Source: Cupriavidus sp. D384
Lineage (GTDB): Bacteria > Pseudomonadota > Gammaproteobacteria > Burkholderiales > Burkholderiaceae
Length of the DNA: 64,000 bases
Reading direction: 5' to 3'
Assembly: GCF_001652915.1 (NCBI RefSeq)
Contig: NZ_BBQI01000131.1
Coordinates: forward strand, 32,101 to 96,100
Shown piece after piece: positions 42,747-51,123 of the stretch (position 1 is its first letter; each line of letters starts with the position of its first letter). Both the position numbers and the translations under genes were made by a program. The notes under the pieces were generated by a model. It was given only the letters and a program-made list of their open reading frames with translations, searched no databases and was not told where the DNA came from.

Positions 42747-43057
42747 TGTTTCCTTATCGAGAGATCCATGCTGCCGAAGTGCGCCAGCTTCTGCAGCGCG
42801 TCGTGGGCAGCGTCGAGCGTGTCAAAGCGCTCCAGGAATTTGGTCGGCACGTGGTTGATCACGGGGTCGGTGTCGGGCGCGGTCGATTCCTCGATCACGC
42901 GCACCTTCACTGGCTGTTGCGTTTCCATCAGTTCGGCAATCACGAAAATCGCCTTGGGCCGCCCGTAGAACAGGTATTCCCATGTCTCGCGCGGCTCCAC
43001 GCCGGGCACGGCCTCGGTGCGGAACTGGCCCGGCTTGCTGGTCAGGATCACGAACAT
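42743..43057 (-). CDS. Unknown 104-aa protein between two ferredoxin genes
   Basis: A small soluble protein without signal peptide, membrane helix or cysteine. The N-terminal part FVILTSKPGQFRTEAVPG and the middle EYLFYGRPKAIFVIAEL read like a small alpha/beta sandwich. I do not recognise the family. It overlaps the ferredoxin gene before it by ten bases and the one after it by four, so it is translationally coupled to both and may act with them, for example as a small subunit or assembly factor. This role is inference only. Confidence 0.7.
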   Translation of the reverse strand: MFVILTSKPGQFRTEAVPGVEPRETWEYLFYGRPKAIFVIAELMETQQPVKVRVIEESTAPDTDPVINHVPTKFLERFDTLDAAHDALQKLAHFGSMDLSIRKQ

Positions 43058-43362
43058 GTCGCGGGCGCCATCTCGGGCTGTTCGAGTTCGATGTCATGCG
43101 TCAGCCAGATCTGGCAGGCGAGCCGGAAACCCTGGTCCAGCCGCTCGCCAAGCTGCTTTTTCTCTTTCCAGTTGGGCGGCGGCAGGTGCTCGGCGCCGGC
43201 CAGCACCTTGCACGCACACTTCGAGCACTTGCCCATGCCGCATTCGTAGCGCAGGTTCGGATACGGAAACTGCTTGATGCCGGCGCGCACGACGAGATTG
43301 GTTTCAGGCTTGACCTCGTCGACGAATACCTGGCCGTTCTTATGGAAGGTGACTTTCGGCAT
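43048..43362 (-). CDS. 2Fe-2S ferredoxin
   Basis: A 104-aa 2Fe-2S ferredoxin, distinct from its neighbour. Cluster cysteines are C41, C46 and C49 (YECGMGKCSKC) with a fourth in FRLACQIW. An additional cysteine follows at C51. The KNGQVFVDEVKPETNLVV opening is a beta-grasp fold. It lies 39 bases after the transporter gene in the same operon. Two different small ferredoxins in one operon suggest two electron-transfer steps or two redox partners. Confidence 0.88.
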   Translation of the reverse strand: MPKVTFHKNGQVFVDEVKPETNLVVRAGIKQFPYPNLRYECGMGKCSKCACKVLAGAEHLPPPNWKEKKQLGERLDQGFRLACQIWLTHDIELEQPEMAPATCS

Positions 43363-43401
43363 AACAATTTCTTTAATCTGGAAAGCGTTCGGGAGACTTG
43401 C

Positions 43402-44940
43402 TCAGCGCCACAGGAACATGGCGCAGATCGTGGAGACGAACAGTCCGGCCAGCACTGGCAACAGCAGCGCCCGCACCGCATCGAGCACCGGCACGCGGGC
43501 AAACCCGGCCACGGCAATCAGCGACGACCAGGCGATCAGCGTGCCGCCACCGGTCCACACCGCACCCATCTGGCCCACGGCGGCGAGCGTGGCGGAATCG
43601 AAACCCACCACCGGGCCCAGCGCACCGGCCAGCGTGCCGGTCAGCGGCAGGCCGGCAAAGCCCGATCCGTCGATACCGGTAATCATCCCCACCAGCAGCA
43701 CGCCGAACGCCACCAGCACGTGGTTGTCCGGGATCATGTGCTGATAGGCCTGGATCAGTTCGAACAGCAGGCTCGGCGCCTTGCCGGCATCCACGCCCAG
43801 AATCTGCGCGGCCGTTTCGCCGGCACCCACGAAGAAGAAGCCGGCGATCGGCAGCACCGACCCCATGGCCTTGAACGCGAACACGAAGCCATCGGTGATG
43901 TGGTCGGGGCACACGTCGAGCATGCGGCGCGGGCCTTCGGCGGCCAGTGTCGCCAGCATCATCAGCAGCGCTGCCACACCGCCCACCAGTGCGGCGGCGG
44001 CCCCACCCTTCAGGTCGGGCATGCCCGACGAGATCTTCGGCATCACCATCAACGTCACCACGCAGATGAACGCCAGCGGCGTCAGCACGGCGAAGAACTT
44101 GGACCACTTCACGCGGCGGCGCGCCACCATGGCAAGGCTTTGCTCGATGTTTGCATCGGTGACCAGCGGCTCTTCATGCGACGTGCCACGTGCAATCTCG
44201 GCCTTGTCGAACGTGCCGGTGGCCTCGACGGCGGTGTCCGCGCCCGTGGCGCGTGCCTGCCAGCGATCCAGCAGCGCACCGCTGGCCGGCACGATATGGC
44301 GGCGCATCGACAGATAGGCCAGCGACAGCGCAATGCCGCCGGTGATGATCGACAGGATCAGCGCCCGATCCGCCACCACCGCGGCACTGACCGCCGCGCC
44401 GGCCGCCTTGGCGCTGATGCCCGGCGCCACGCCGATCACGTAGTCCGACGACAGCGCCATGCCCTGACCGGCGATGGCAATTGCCATGGCCCCGGCCAGC
44501 GGCGGCAGGCCGGCGGCAATGGCAGCCGGCAGCAGGATGGCCGACACCAGCGGCACGGCCGGCGTGGGCCAGAAGAACAGCGAGATCACATAGGTGATGC
44601 CGGCCAGGATGAAGTAGGCGCTGTGACCGTTCTTCATGACCACCCGGAACGGCTCGACCATGCGGATATCGGATCGCAGTGTCTTCAGCGCGTTGAGCAG
44701 CGCCGTCATGAACGCGATCACCAGGAAGATGTTGAACAGTTCCTTGGCCGCCACCAGGCTGGCCGAGAAGATGCCCCCCAGCGCACTGATCGGGCTGCCC
44801 GTGATGGCAAGGATCACGAGGAAGGTGCCGAGAATGGATGGCACCACGACATTGGCCCGCAGGATCATGGTCAACACGATCACTGCCACGCCTAGCAGAT
44901 ACACCCAATGTGCCAGGCCAATCTGAACAGCTTGTTGCAT
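43402..44940 (-). CDS. Multi-spanning membrane transporter of uncertain family
   Basis: A 512-aa membrane protein with about 12-13 hydrophobic helices and a cytoplasmic loop of about 60 residues in the middle (near RWQARATGADTAVEATG). Glycine- and proline-rich helix breaks (FFWPTPAVPLVSAILLPAA, then GITGIDGSGFAGLPLTG-like MITGIDGSGFAGLPL) recall ion-transporter-superfamily carriers for organic acids, but I cannot name the family. As the first gene of the ferredoxin operon, divergent from the catabolic genes, it probably imports the pathway substrate. A TTGTATACTA element lies 65 bases upstream. Confidence 0.75.
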   Translation of the reverse strand: MQQAVQIGLAHWVYLLGVAVIVLTMILRANVVVPSILGTFLVILAITGSPISALGGIFSASLVAAKELFNIFLVIAFMTALLNALKTLRSDIRMVEPFRVVMKNGHSAYFILAGITYVISLFFWPTPAVPLVSAILLPAAIAAGLPPLAGAMAIAIAGQGMALSSDYVIGVAPGISAKAAGAAVSAAVVADRALILSIITGGIALSLAYLSMRRHIVPASGALLDRWQARATGADTAVEATGTFDKAEIARGTSHEEPLVTDANIEQSLAMVARRRVKWSKFFAVLTPLAFICVVTLMVMPKISSGMPDLKGGAAAALVGGVAALLMMLATLAAEGPRRMLDVCPDHITDGFVFAFKAMGSVLPIAGFFFVGAGETAAQILGVDAGKAPSLLFELIQAYQHMIPDNHVLVAFGVLLVGMITGIDGSGFAGLPLTGTLAGALGPVVGFDSATLAAVGQMGAVWTGGGTLIAWSSLIAVAGFARVPVLDAVRALLLPVLAGLFVSTICAMFLWR

Positions 44941-45004
44941 GAGGCTCCCCTTTTCCTGGAGGCCCTTGTGGGGGCGGTATAAGAATTCTGTGGTGTGACT
45001 GTTT

Positions 45005-45014
45005 TTGTATACTA
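45005..45014. promoter_or_regulatory. GTATAC element A (before the transporter)
   Basis: TTGTATACTA centres on the palindrome GTATAC (45007-45012), 65 bases before the transporter start. It may be an operator for the cluster's GntR protein, although its TATACT portion also resembles a -10 box. Confidence 0.45.
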
Positions 45015-45174
45015 TATCCCGTAGTCGATCGGAAACAAGCGAAAACTGCGCGACCTAGGGAAATCACCCGATCGGTGCCGGAACTCGCGCCAGCGCACGG
45101 TTTCCGCGCATCTCGCACCACATCGGACAGTCCACTTTCCCGGGGAAAACCCTCTGGATTTTTTTGAAACACTG

Positions 45175-45189
45175 TGTAGACTGTATACC
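45175..45189. promoter_or_regulatory. GTATAC element B (before the imine reductase)
   Basis: TGTAGA-CT-GTATAC lies 27 bases before the start at 45216. The same TGTAGA-NN-GTATAC layout recurs before the HDO gene, which argues for one shared regulator. Confidence 0.5.
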
Positions 45190-45215
45190 GAAATAGCCCA
45201 CGAGACGCCTTCACC

Positions 45216-46154
45216 ATGCTCCATGTCACTGATGCGATGATCGACCGCCACGTCACGGCCGCCGATGCCCAGGCCGCGATGCTCGAAGCCTTCCAGAGTT
45301 TCGGGCGCGGCGAGGCCGCCATGCAGGAACGCATCCGCACGGAAGCTGGCGGTGTGAAGCTTTCGACGCTGGGCGCGGTCATTCCGGCCCAGCAGGTGGC
45401 CGGCGCCAAGGTGTATACAACCATCGCCGGTCAGTTCTCTTTTGTCATCCTGCTGTTTTCGACGGTTGACGGGCGGCCGCTGGCCTCGTTCGATGCGGGC
45501 GCCATCACCCGCCTGCGCACCGCAGCCTGCACGGTGCTGGCCGCGCGCCAGCTGGCGCGCCCGGATGCCGAAACGCTGGCCTTGTTCGGCGCCGGCACTC
45601 AAGGTGTGCAGCATGCGCTGCAGCTGACCGCTGCGTTGCCGCTCAAGCGCATCCTGGTGTGCGATCCCTATGCCGATGCGGCGACGGCCGAGCGCCTGGC
45701 CGCGCAGTGCGGTATCCCGGTCTCCTTCGCCCAGCCCGAGGAAGCCGCGGCTGCGGCGGACATCATCGTGACGGCCTCGCGCTCCACCACACCGCTGTTT
45801 TCGGGCGCCATCGTCAAGCCCGGCACCTTCGTGGCCGCCATCGGTTCCAGCCTGCCGCATACCCGCGAACTCGACGACACGCTGCTGTCGCGCGCCGCCA
45901 CGGTGGTGGTGGAGTGGCGGCCACAGTCGCTGCGCGAAGCCGGCGACCTGGTATTGGCCGACAAGGCCGTGCTGCCCGACGACAGGATCGTCGAACTGGC
46001 CGATGTACTACTGGGCGGAACCGACACGCGCGCCGCTCACCGGCATCCCGACGACATCGTGATCTACAAATCGGTCGGTGTCGGCCTGGAAGACGTGGCG
46101 CTGGCAGGCGTGGCCTGGCAACGCATTACTGCGGCGGAGGCTGCCGCCGCCTGA
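45216..46154 (+). CDS. Ornithine cyclodeaminase/mu-crystallin family imine reductase
   Basis: A 312-aa NAD(P)-binding protein of the ornithine cyclodeaminase/mu-crystallin superfamily, which includes delta-1-pyrroline-2-carboxylate reductases and other imine-forming or imine-reducing enzymes. The Rossmann motif LFGAGTQGVQHA is near residue 125. The substrate arginine and lysine regions are present (QERIRTEAGGVKLSTLG, GAKVYTTIAGQF, AITRLRTAACTVLAAR). In this setting it probably handles a cyclic or N-substituted amino acid. It has its own terminator, so the HDO gene downstream needs a separate promoter. Confidence 0.88.
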   Translation: MLHVTDAMIDRHVTAADAQAAMLEAFQSFGRGEAAMQERIRTEAGGVKLSTLGAVIPAQQVAGAKVYTTIAGQFSFVILLFSTVDGRPLASFDAGAITRLRTAACTVLAARQLARPDAETLALFGAGTQGVQHALQLTAALPLKRILVCDPYADAATAERLAAQCGIPVSFAQPEEAAAAADIIVTASRSTTPLFSGAIVKPGTFVAAIGSSLPHTRELDDTLLSRAATVVVEWRPQSLREAGDLVLADKAVLPDDRIVELADVLLGGTDTRAAHRHPDDIVIYKSVGVGLEDVALAGVAWQRITAAEAAAA

Positions 46155-46174
46155 TTTCGCACCACTGGAAGTCG

Positions 46175-46196
46175 CCGCGTGCGCGCGGTTTTTTTA
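46175..46196 (+). terminator. Intrinsic terminator before the HDO gene
   Basis: CCGCG (46175-46179) and CGCGG (46184-46188) around a four-base loop are followed by seven Ts. It ends the imine reductase transcript. Confidence 0.65.
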
Positions 46197-46210
46197 TCGC
46201 CTGAACGACG

Positions 46211-46227
46211 TTGTAGAAAGTATACAA
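46211..46227. promoter_or_regulatory. GTATAC element C (before the HDO gene)
   Basis: TTGTAGAAAGTATACAA is an imperfect inverted repeat that repeats the TGTAGA-NN-GTATAC layout of element B. It lies just after a terminator and about 40 bases before the HDO start, where the promoter should be. Confidence 0.5.
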
Positions 46228-46268
46228 ATTCATTCCACCCCGAACGCAGACAAACAGGAGTCCCCAAA

Positions 46269-46988
46269 ATGGCCGAACTGATGAACCGTGAAGAATTCCG
46301 CGCCGCCCTGGAAAACGCCATCAAAGGCAAGAGCGCCAACCAGGCGCCGTTCAGCAAGGCCTGGGCCAGCGGCACGCTGAGCCGCGAGCACCTGGCGCGC
46401 TGGGCCGAGAACCACTATCACTACGTGGGCCCGTTCGCCGACTACCTTGGCTATATCTACGCCCGCACGCCGGACCACATGACCGAGGCCAAGGACTTCC
46501 TGCTGGCCAACATGTACGAGGAAGAAATTGGCGGCGACCGCCACACCGACCTGCTGATCCGCTTTGCCGAAGCCTGCGGCACCACGCGCGAGCGGGTGGT
46601 GAGCCCGGACAACATGTCGCCCACCACGCGCGGCCTGCAAAGCTGGTGCTATGCCGTCGCCATGCGTGAAGACCCGGTGGTGGCCGTGGCCGGCCTGGTG
46701 GTGGGCCTGGAATCGCAGGTGCCGTCGATCTACCGCAAGCAAACCCCGACGCTGCGCGAGAAGTACGGCTTCACCGACGAAGAGGTGGAATTCTTCGACC
46801 TGCACATCGTGTCCGACGAAATCCACGGCGAACGCGGCTACCAGATCGTGCTGGAGCACGCCAACACGCCCGAGCTGCAGCAGCGCTGCCTGAAGATCTG
46901 CGAGATCGGCGCGCAGATGCGCCTGCTGTACACCACGGCGCTGTTCTACGACTACGTCGAGGCCAAGCCGGAAGCCGTCGCCGCCTGA
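46269..46988 (+). CDS. Haem-oxygenase-like di-metal oxidase (HDO), CADD/PqqC/TenA fold
   Basis: A 239-aa all-helical protein of the TenA/PqqC/CADD superfamily. The six ligands of the dimetal HDO class can be read: E85 and H92 (E-x6-H in YEEEIGGDRH), E148 (GLESQVPSIY), and H179-x3-D183-x2-H186 (LHIVSDEIH). The spacing matches the known CADD ligands closely. Members of this class use O2 to cleave C-C or oxidise C-H and N-H bonds of amino acids, fatty acids or amines. The setting, with two ferredoxins and a ferredoxin-type reductase, suggests it needs electrons. The substrate is unknown. The start follows ACAGGAG. TenA-type thiaminase is less likely because the metal site is complete. Confidence 0.85.
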   Translation: MAELMNREEFRAALENAIKGKSANQAPFSKAWASGTLSREHLARWAENHYHYVGPFADYLGYIYARTPDHMTEAKDFLLANMYEEEIGGDRHTDLLIRFAEACGTTRERVVSPDNMSPTTRGLQSWCYAVAMREDPVVAVAGLVVGLESQVPSIYRKQTPTLREKYGFTDEEVEFFDLHIVSDEIHGERGYQIVLEHANTPELQQRCLKICEIGAQMRLLYTTALFYDYVEAKPEAVAA

Positions 46989-47076
46989 GCGCCACGCCCA
47001 AGGCTTGCCGGACTTGGCGCGCGTGGCCGCGCCGGTTCGGCGTCTCTCCCCGAATCCAGAACAAGGCCCCCGCAAG

Positions 47077-48525
47077 ATGACCGAGACGTACCGCAACTAC
47101 ATCGACGGCGAATGGTGCGATAGCGCCAGCGGCCGCACGCTCGACAACATCAACCCCGCCGACACGCGCGACATCGTCAGCCGCCACGCCGCCTCCGTCG
47201 CGCGCGACGCGGCCGCCGCCGTGGCCGCCGCCGCCGCCGCCTTCGACGGCTGGAAGAAAACGCCGATCGGCAAGCGCGCGAAGATCCTCAACGATGCCGC
47301 CGCCCACCTGGAAGCCAATGCCGACGCCATCGCCGCCGAACTGACGCGCGAGGAAGGCAAGGCGCTGAGCCTGGCACGCGACGAGATCATGCGTTCGGCG
47401 CAAACGCTGCGCTTCTACGCGGTGGAAGGCCAGACCTTCAGCGGCGAAAGCTATCCGAACGACGACCCGGACATGCTCGTGTACAGCCTGCGCGAGCCGC
47501 TGGGCGTGGTCACGGTGATCTCGCCCTGGAATTTCCCGGTATCGATCCCGGCGCGCAAGATCGCGCCGGCACTGATCACCGGCAACACCGTGGTATTCAA
47601 GCCGTCGTCCGACGCGCCGCTGTCCGGCTATCGACTGGCCGAGGCATTCGTCAAGGCCGGCATTCCCAAGGGCGTGCTCAACTTCCTGACCGGCAGCGCC
47701 GCCGAAGTGGGCCCGACCATCGTCGAATCGCGCGAAGTGCGCGCGGTATCGTTCACCGGATCGACGCAGGCCGGCGAGCAGATCCACAAGTCCGTGCCGA
47801 TGACCACGCGCACGCAGATGGAACTGGGCGGCAAGAACCCGCTGATCGTGATGGAAGACGCCGATCTCGACCGCGCGGTGGATCTGGCTGTCAAGGGCGG
47901 GTTGTCGCTGTCGGGCCAGGCCTGCACCGGCACCAGCCGCATCCTGGTCATGCGCGAAGTCCGGCAGGCCTTCACCGACAAGCTCGTGGCCAAGGTGAAG
48001 ACGCTGAAGATCGGCAGCGGCATGACGCCGGGCATGGATCTGGGCCCGCTTGCCACGCGCAAGCAGTTGCAGACCGTGCTGGGCTACATCGAGGCCGGCA
48101 AGCAGGAAGCGACCCTGCTGTGCGGCGGCGAACCGCTGACCGATGGCGATTTCGCCAATGGCTTCTACGTGGCACCGGCCGTGTTCACCGATGTCACGCA
48201 GTCCATGCGCATCGCCCGCGAGGAAATCTTCGGCCCGGTGCTGGCGATTATCGAAGTGGACAGCTACGCCGACGCCATTGCCAAGGCCAACGACACCGAG
48301 TACGGCCTGTCCGCCGCCATCGCCACGCGCAATCCGCGCTACATGCACGACTTTGCCCGCGACATCGAGTCGGGCACCGTGAAGATCAACCGCACCACCA
48401 CCGGCAACCTGGTCAACGCACCGTTTGGCGGCCTGAAGCGGTCCAGCACGTCGACGTTCCGTGAATCGGGCCGCGCCGGGCTGGAGTTCTACACGCAGAT
48501 CAAGACCGTCTACCAGGGCGTCTGA
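47077..48525 (+). CDS. Aldehyde dehydrogenase (2-ketoglutarate-semialdehyde type likely)
   Basis: A 482-aa NAD(P)-dependent aldehyde dehydrogenase. The catalytic cysteine lies in SGQACTGTSR, the general-base glutamate in MELGGKNP, and the cofactor motif is FTGSTQAGEQI. VTVISPWNFPVSIPARKIAPAL, GQACTGTSR and the end ESGRAGLEFYTQIKTVY resemble alpha-ketoglutarate-semialdehyde dehydrogenases of hydroxyproline and sugar-acid routes. It would oxidise an aldehyde released by upstream steps. The ATG lies 88 bases after the HDO gene, so the two are probably co-transcribed. An unusual run of alanines (AAAAVAAAAAAF) lies near residue 50. Confidence 0.9.
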   Translation: MTETYRNYIDGEWCDSASGRTLDNINPADTRDIVSRHAASVARDAAAAVAAAAAAFDGWKKTPIGKRAKILNDAAAHLEANADAIAAELTREEGKALSLARDEIMRSAQTLRFYAVEGQTFSGESYPNDDPDMLVYSLREPLGVVTVISPWNFPVSIPARKIAPALITGNTVVFKPSSDAPLSGYRLAEAFVKAGIPKGVLNFLTGSAAEVGPTIVESREVRAVSFTGSTQAGEQIHKSVPMTTRTQMELGGKNPLIVMEDADLDRAVDLAVKGGLSLSGQACTGTSRILVMREVRQAFTDKLVAKVKTLKIGSGMTPGMDLGPLATRKQLQTVLGYIEAGKQEATLLCGGEPLTDGDFANGFYVAPAVFTDVTQSMRIAREEIFGPVLAIIEVDSYADAIAKANDTEYGLSAAIATRNPRYMHDFARDIESGTVKINRTTTGNLVNAPFGGLKRSSTSTFRESGRAGLEFYTQIKTVYQGV

Positions 48526-48560
48526 GCCCGGTTGCCTGACACAAGATTAAGGAAACAGCC

Positions 48561-49040
48561 ATGAAGAAAGCCATCAAGCTTGAACTGAGGGAAGCGCGCC
48601 ACATGGTGGCCGCGGCCGTGCGCAAGGCCGAGGAAATCGGCGTGCTGGAATCGGTCTGCATCGTGGACGACGGCGGCTACCCGCTGCTGCTCGAACGCAT
48701 GGACGGCGCCCGCATCACCGGGCCGCAGATCGCCTGGAACAAGGCGTTCACCGCCGCCGGCCACAAGCGGTCCACCCACCTGTTCAATACCGCGCCGAAC
48801 GGCCCGGCGCTGCCCGGCAATGAAGCGTTCGGCATCCAGTGGAGCTTCGACGGCAAGTTCGCCGTGTTCGTGGGCGGCTACCCGATCGTGGTCAATGGCG
48901 AAGTGATCGGCGGCGTCGGGCTGTCGGGGGGCAATGGCGAGCAGGACACCGCATGCGGCGTGGCCGCGCTCGAAGCGCTGCGCGACCTGCTGGCCGCCGA
49001 AGACCTGACCGTGCTGGCGCAGGCCGACATCAAGAAGTAA
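48561..49040 (+). CDS. GlcG/HbpS family protein
   Basis: A 159-aa protein of the GlcG/HbpS family (PF03928-like). The pattern SVCIVDDGGYPLLLERMDGA, KAFTAAGHKRST, FGIQWSFDGKFAVFVGGYPIVVNGEVIGGVGLSGG spans the domain. Members bind haem or cobalamin, or accompany oxidases and dehydrogenases in catabolic operons; a role as a cofactor or substrate binder is inferred. It follows the aldehyde dehydrogenase by 35 bases. Confidence 0.9.
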   Translation: MKKAIKLELREARHMVAAAVRKAEEIGVLESVCIVDDGGYPLLLERMDGARITGPQIAWNKAFTAAGHKRSTHLFNTAPNGPALPGNEAFGIQWSFDGKFAVFVGGYPIVVNGEVIGGVGLSGGNGEQDTACGVAALEALRDLLAAEDLTVLAQADIKK

Positions 49041-49056
49041 GCAAGGGGGAATCGTC

Positions 49057-50061
49057 ATGTCCCATCGGGTCGAGATTGCGGAAACGCAGCAGGTATTCAT
49101 GGTGGCGCCCGGTGAATCGGTGCTGGATGCCGCGCTGCGCTGCGGCGTGGAACTGGCGCATGAATGCACGTTCGGCGGCTGCGGCACCTGCCGCATGCGC
49201 GTGGTGCAGGGGTCGGTCTCGTACGAGGATTTTCCGATGGGACTGACCGAGGAAGAGCATGCCGAGGGCTTTGCGCTGGCATGCCAGGCGCGGCCCGACG
49301 GCGACCTCGTCATCAGCACTGCACGTGCCGCGGGCCCGCAGGTGCCGGCCCGCCGCGCCACGGCCACCGTGCTGTCGGTGGCCCCGCTCGGCCCCGACGT
49401 GCTGCATCTGCGCCTGGCGCTGCCCGGCGCCGACCCCTTCGCCTACGAGCCGGGCCAGTATCTGAAGGTGCTGCTGGAAGATGGCACGCATCGTAGTTTC
49501 TCCATGGCGTCGGCACCATCGGGCAACACCGTGGACTTCCACGTACGGAAGATCGCCGGCGGCCGCTTCACGTCCTCGCAGCTGCCGCAATTGCGGGCGG
49601 GCGACCAGCTTGAAGTGGAATTGCCGCATGGCAATTTCAGCCTGCGCAAGGAAGACTATCGGCCGCTGCTGATGGTGGCCACGGGCACCGGCCTGGCGCC
49701 GATCAAGAGCATGCTCGAATCGCTGATGGATGATCCCGACTGCCCGCCCGTCTGGCTTTACTGGGGCATGCGCTCGGCGGCGGACCTGTACCTGCACGAC
49801 GAGATCGCCACCTGGGGCGAACGGCTCTACGACTTCCAGTACGTGCCGGTGCTGTCGCGCGCCGACGACAGCTGGCAAGGCCGCCGCGGCTACGTGCACG
49901 AGGCCGTGGCCGCCGACCTGGGCGACCTGTCGGAGCACGCCATCTACCTGTGCGGATCGCCGAACATGATCCACGACGCCAAGCAGACGTTCATGGTGCT
50001 GGGGGCACAGACGCCGTTCATGTATTCGGACGGCTTCACATTCCAGCACGCGGGAGGCTGA
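49057..50061 (+). CDS. 2Fe-2S/FAD oxidoreductase (ferredoxin reductase of the HDO cluster)
   Basis: A 334-aa three-domain electron-transfer protein. An N-terminal 2Fe-2S domain has the cysteines HECTFGGCGTC and FALACQ. An FAD domain (RSFSMASAPSG) and an NAD(P) domain (MVATGTGLAPIKSML, then YLCGSPNMI) follow, as in benzoate-dioxygenase reductases such as BenC. It should pass electrons from NADH to the small ferredoxins or directly to the oxidase. It is the last catabolic gene before the regulator, 16 bases after the GlcG-like gene. Confidence 0.92.
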   Translation: MSHRVEIAETQQVFMVAPGESVLDAALRCGVELAHECTFGGCGTCRMRVVQGSVSYEDFPMGLTEEEHAEGFALACQARPDGDLVISTARAAGPQVPARRATATVLSVAPLGPDVLHLRLALPGADPFAYEPGQYLKVLLEDGTHRSFSMASAPSGNTVDFHVRKIAGGRFTSSQLPQLRAGDQLEVELPHGNFSLRKEDYRPLLMVATGTGLAPIKSMLESLMDDPDCPPVWLYWGMRSAADLYLHDEIATWGERLYDFQYVPVLSRADDSWQGRRGYVHEAVAADLGDLSEHAIYLCGSPNMIHDAKQTFMVLGAQTPFMYSDGFTFQHAGG

Positions 50062-50110
50062 GCGGCCGGACAAGCCGAAAAAGGGCCGAACGTCACGCCG
50101 GTGGAATACC

Positions 50111-50155
50111 GGTAGATGTCTACCCTATGTCTTCATTCAGGAGGTGACGGTATAC
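50111..50155. promoter_or_regulatory. Palindrome and GTATAC element D (before the GntR gene)
   Basis: A perfect palindrome GGTAGA-TG-TCTACC (50111-50124) is followed by GTATAC at 50150-50155. They lie 70-115 bases before the regulator's start and may be self-regulatory sites. Confidence 0.45.
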
Positions 50156-50224
50156 AATAGCGGCATTCACGCCGCGGCCCTTCGACCGCGGCCTATCACC
50201 GATATCCGACGGCCGATCCCGATC

Positions 50225-50950
50225 ATGAACGACGCCACCGCTGCCCTGAAGCCGAGTCCGGACACCCCGGCCGCAAGCCTGGGCGCCCAGCATTCCCCCC
50301 TGTTCGCGCTGGTCACGGACACCCTGCGGCAACGCATCCTGGGCGGCCAGTACGAACAGGGCGAACGTCTGGTGGAAAACACGCTGTCCCTGGAACTGGG
50401 CGTATCGCGCATTCCGGTGCGCGAAGCGCTGCGGGCGCTGGCGGCCGAAGGGCTGGTGCGCATCGAGCCGCGCCGTGGCGCGTCGGTGGCACGGCTGTCG
50501 CCCAATATCGCACGCGAAATGGTGGAAGTGCGGGCCACGCTGGAAGGGCTCAATGCCAAGCTGGCGGCCCAGCGCCGCGACCCCGCGCTGATCGAGGAAC
50601 TCGAAAAAGTGCTCACGGAAGGCAACAACGCCGTGAACAGCGGCCAGACCGAGCGCTTTGTCGAGCTGAATTCGCGGTTTCACGAAGTGCTGGGCAATAT
50701 CGCCGCCAACAGCGTGCTGCAGGACATGATGCGGTCGTTGCGCGAGCGCACCGCCCTGCTGTTCGCGCCGGCCAACCTGAGCCGCGCACGCCTGAACTGG
50801 GACGAGCACGCGCAAATCCTGCAGGCCGTGATTGCGGGCGACGCCGACCTGGCATCGCTGCTGGCGACGCGGCACGTCTACAGCGCAGCCAAGGCCGTGG
50901 AGTCGATCAACGGTGCCGACGCGGCCGCGGACGCACAGACTTCCGCCTGA
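50225..50950 (+). CDS. GntR-family regulator with FCD domain
   Basis: A 241-aa FadR-subfamily GntR protein. The winged helix (VTDTLRQRILGGQYEQGERL, then LGVSRIPVREALRALAAEGLV) is followed by an all-helical FCD domain with metal-binding residues (FVELNSRFHEVL, NWDEHAQILQAVIAGD). Such regulators sense organic or amino acids. It closes the cluster and is the best candidate to bind the repeated GTATAC elements. The start at 50225 is inferred from the domain start; an upstream GTG at 50144 behind AGGAG is in frame but would cover the likely operator. Confidence 0.9.
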   Translation: MNDATAALKPSPDTPAASLGAQHSPLFALVTDTLRQRILGGQYEQGERLVENTLSLELGVSRIPVREALRALAAEGLVRIEPRRGASVARLSPNIAREMVEVRATLEGLNAKLAAQRRDPALIEELEKVLTEGNNAVNSGQTERFVELNSRFHEVLGNIAANSVLQDMMRSLRERTALLFAPANLSRARLNWDEHAQILQAVIAGDADLASLLATRHVYSAAKAVESINGADAAADAQTSA

Positions 50951-51082
50951 CAGGCCTGCGCGCCGGCGGCCGTTCGCGCTGGCGCCCGCCCGACGCACAA
51001 ACCCAGGCACCTCCGGACGCACCACTTCGAATCCGGCAATCCCTCGTTGCGCACCAGGAAATGGCGCAGTGCACCATCCGAG

Positions 51083-51094
51083 TGTATACTGTAG
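51083..51094. promoter_or_regulatory. GTATAC element E (before the 55-aa gene)
   Basis: TGTATACTGTAG contains GTATAC (51084-51089) and a GTAG half as in elements B and C, but in mirrored order. It lies 35 bases before the start at 51124 and could also serve as a -10 region. Confidence 0.4.
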
Positions 51095-51123
51095 GCGTTT
51101 CTTAACCGCAATAGGGATCGACC

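Noticed and set aside
46269..46988. TenA-type thiaminase or PqqC
   Set aside because: No thiamine or PQQ genes are linked and the complete six-ligand metal pattern fits di-metal HDO enzymes better.
46771..48348. A 525-residue minus-strand frame opposite the aldehyde dehydrogenase
   Set aside because: Antisense shadow; the plus-strand enzyme has catalytic cysteine and glutamate motifs in order.
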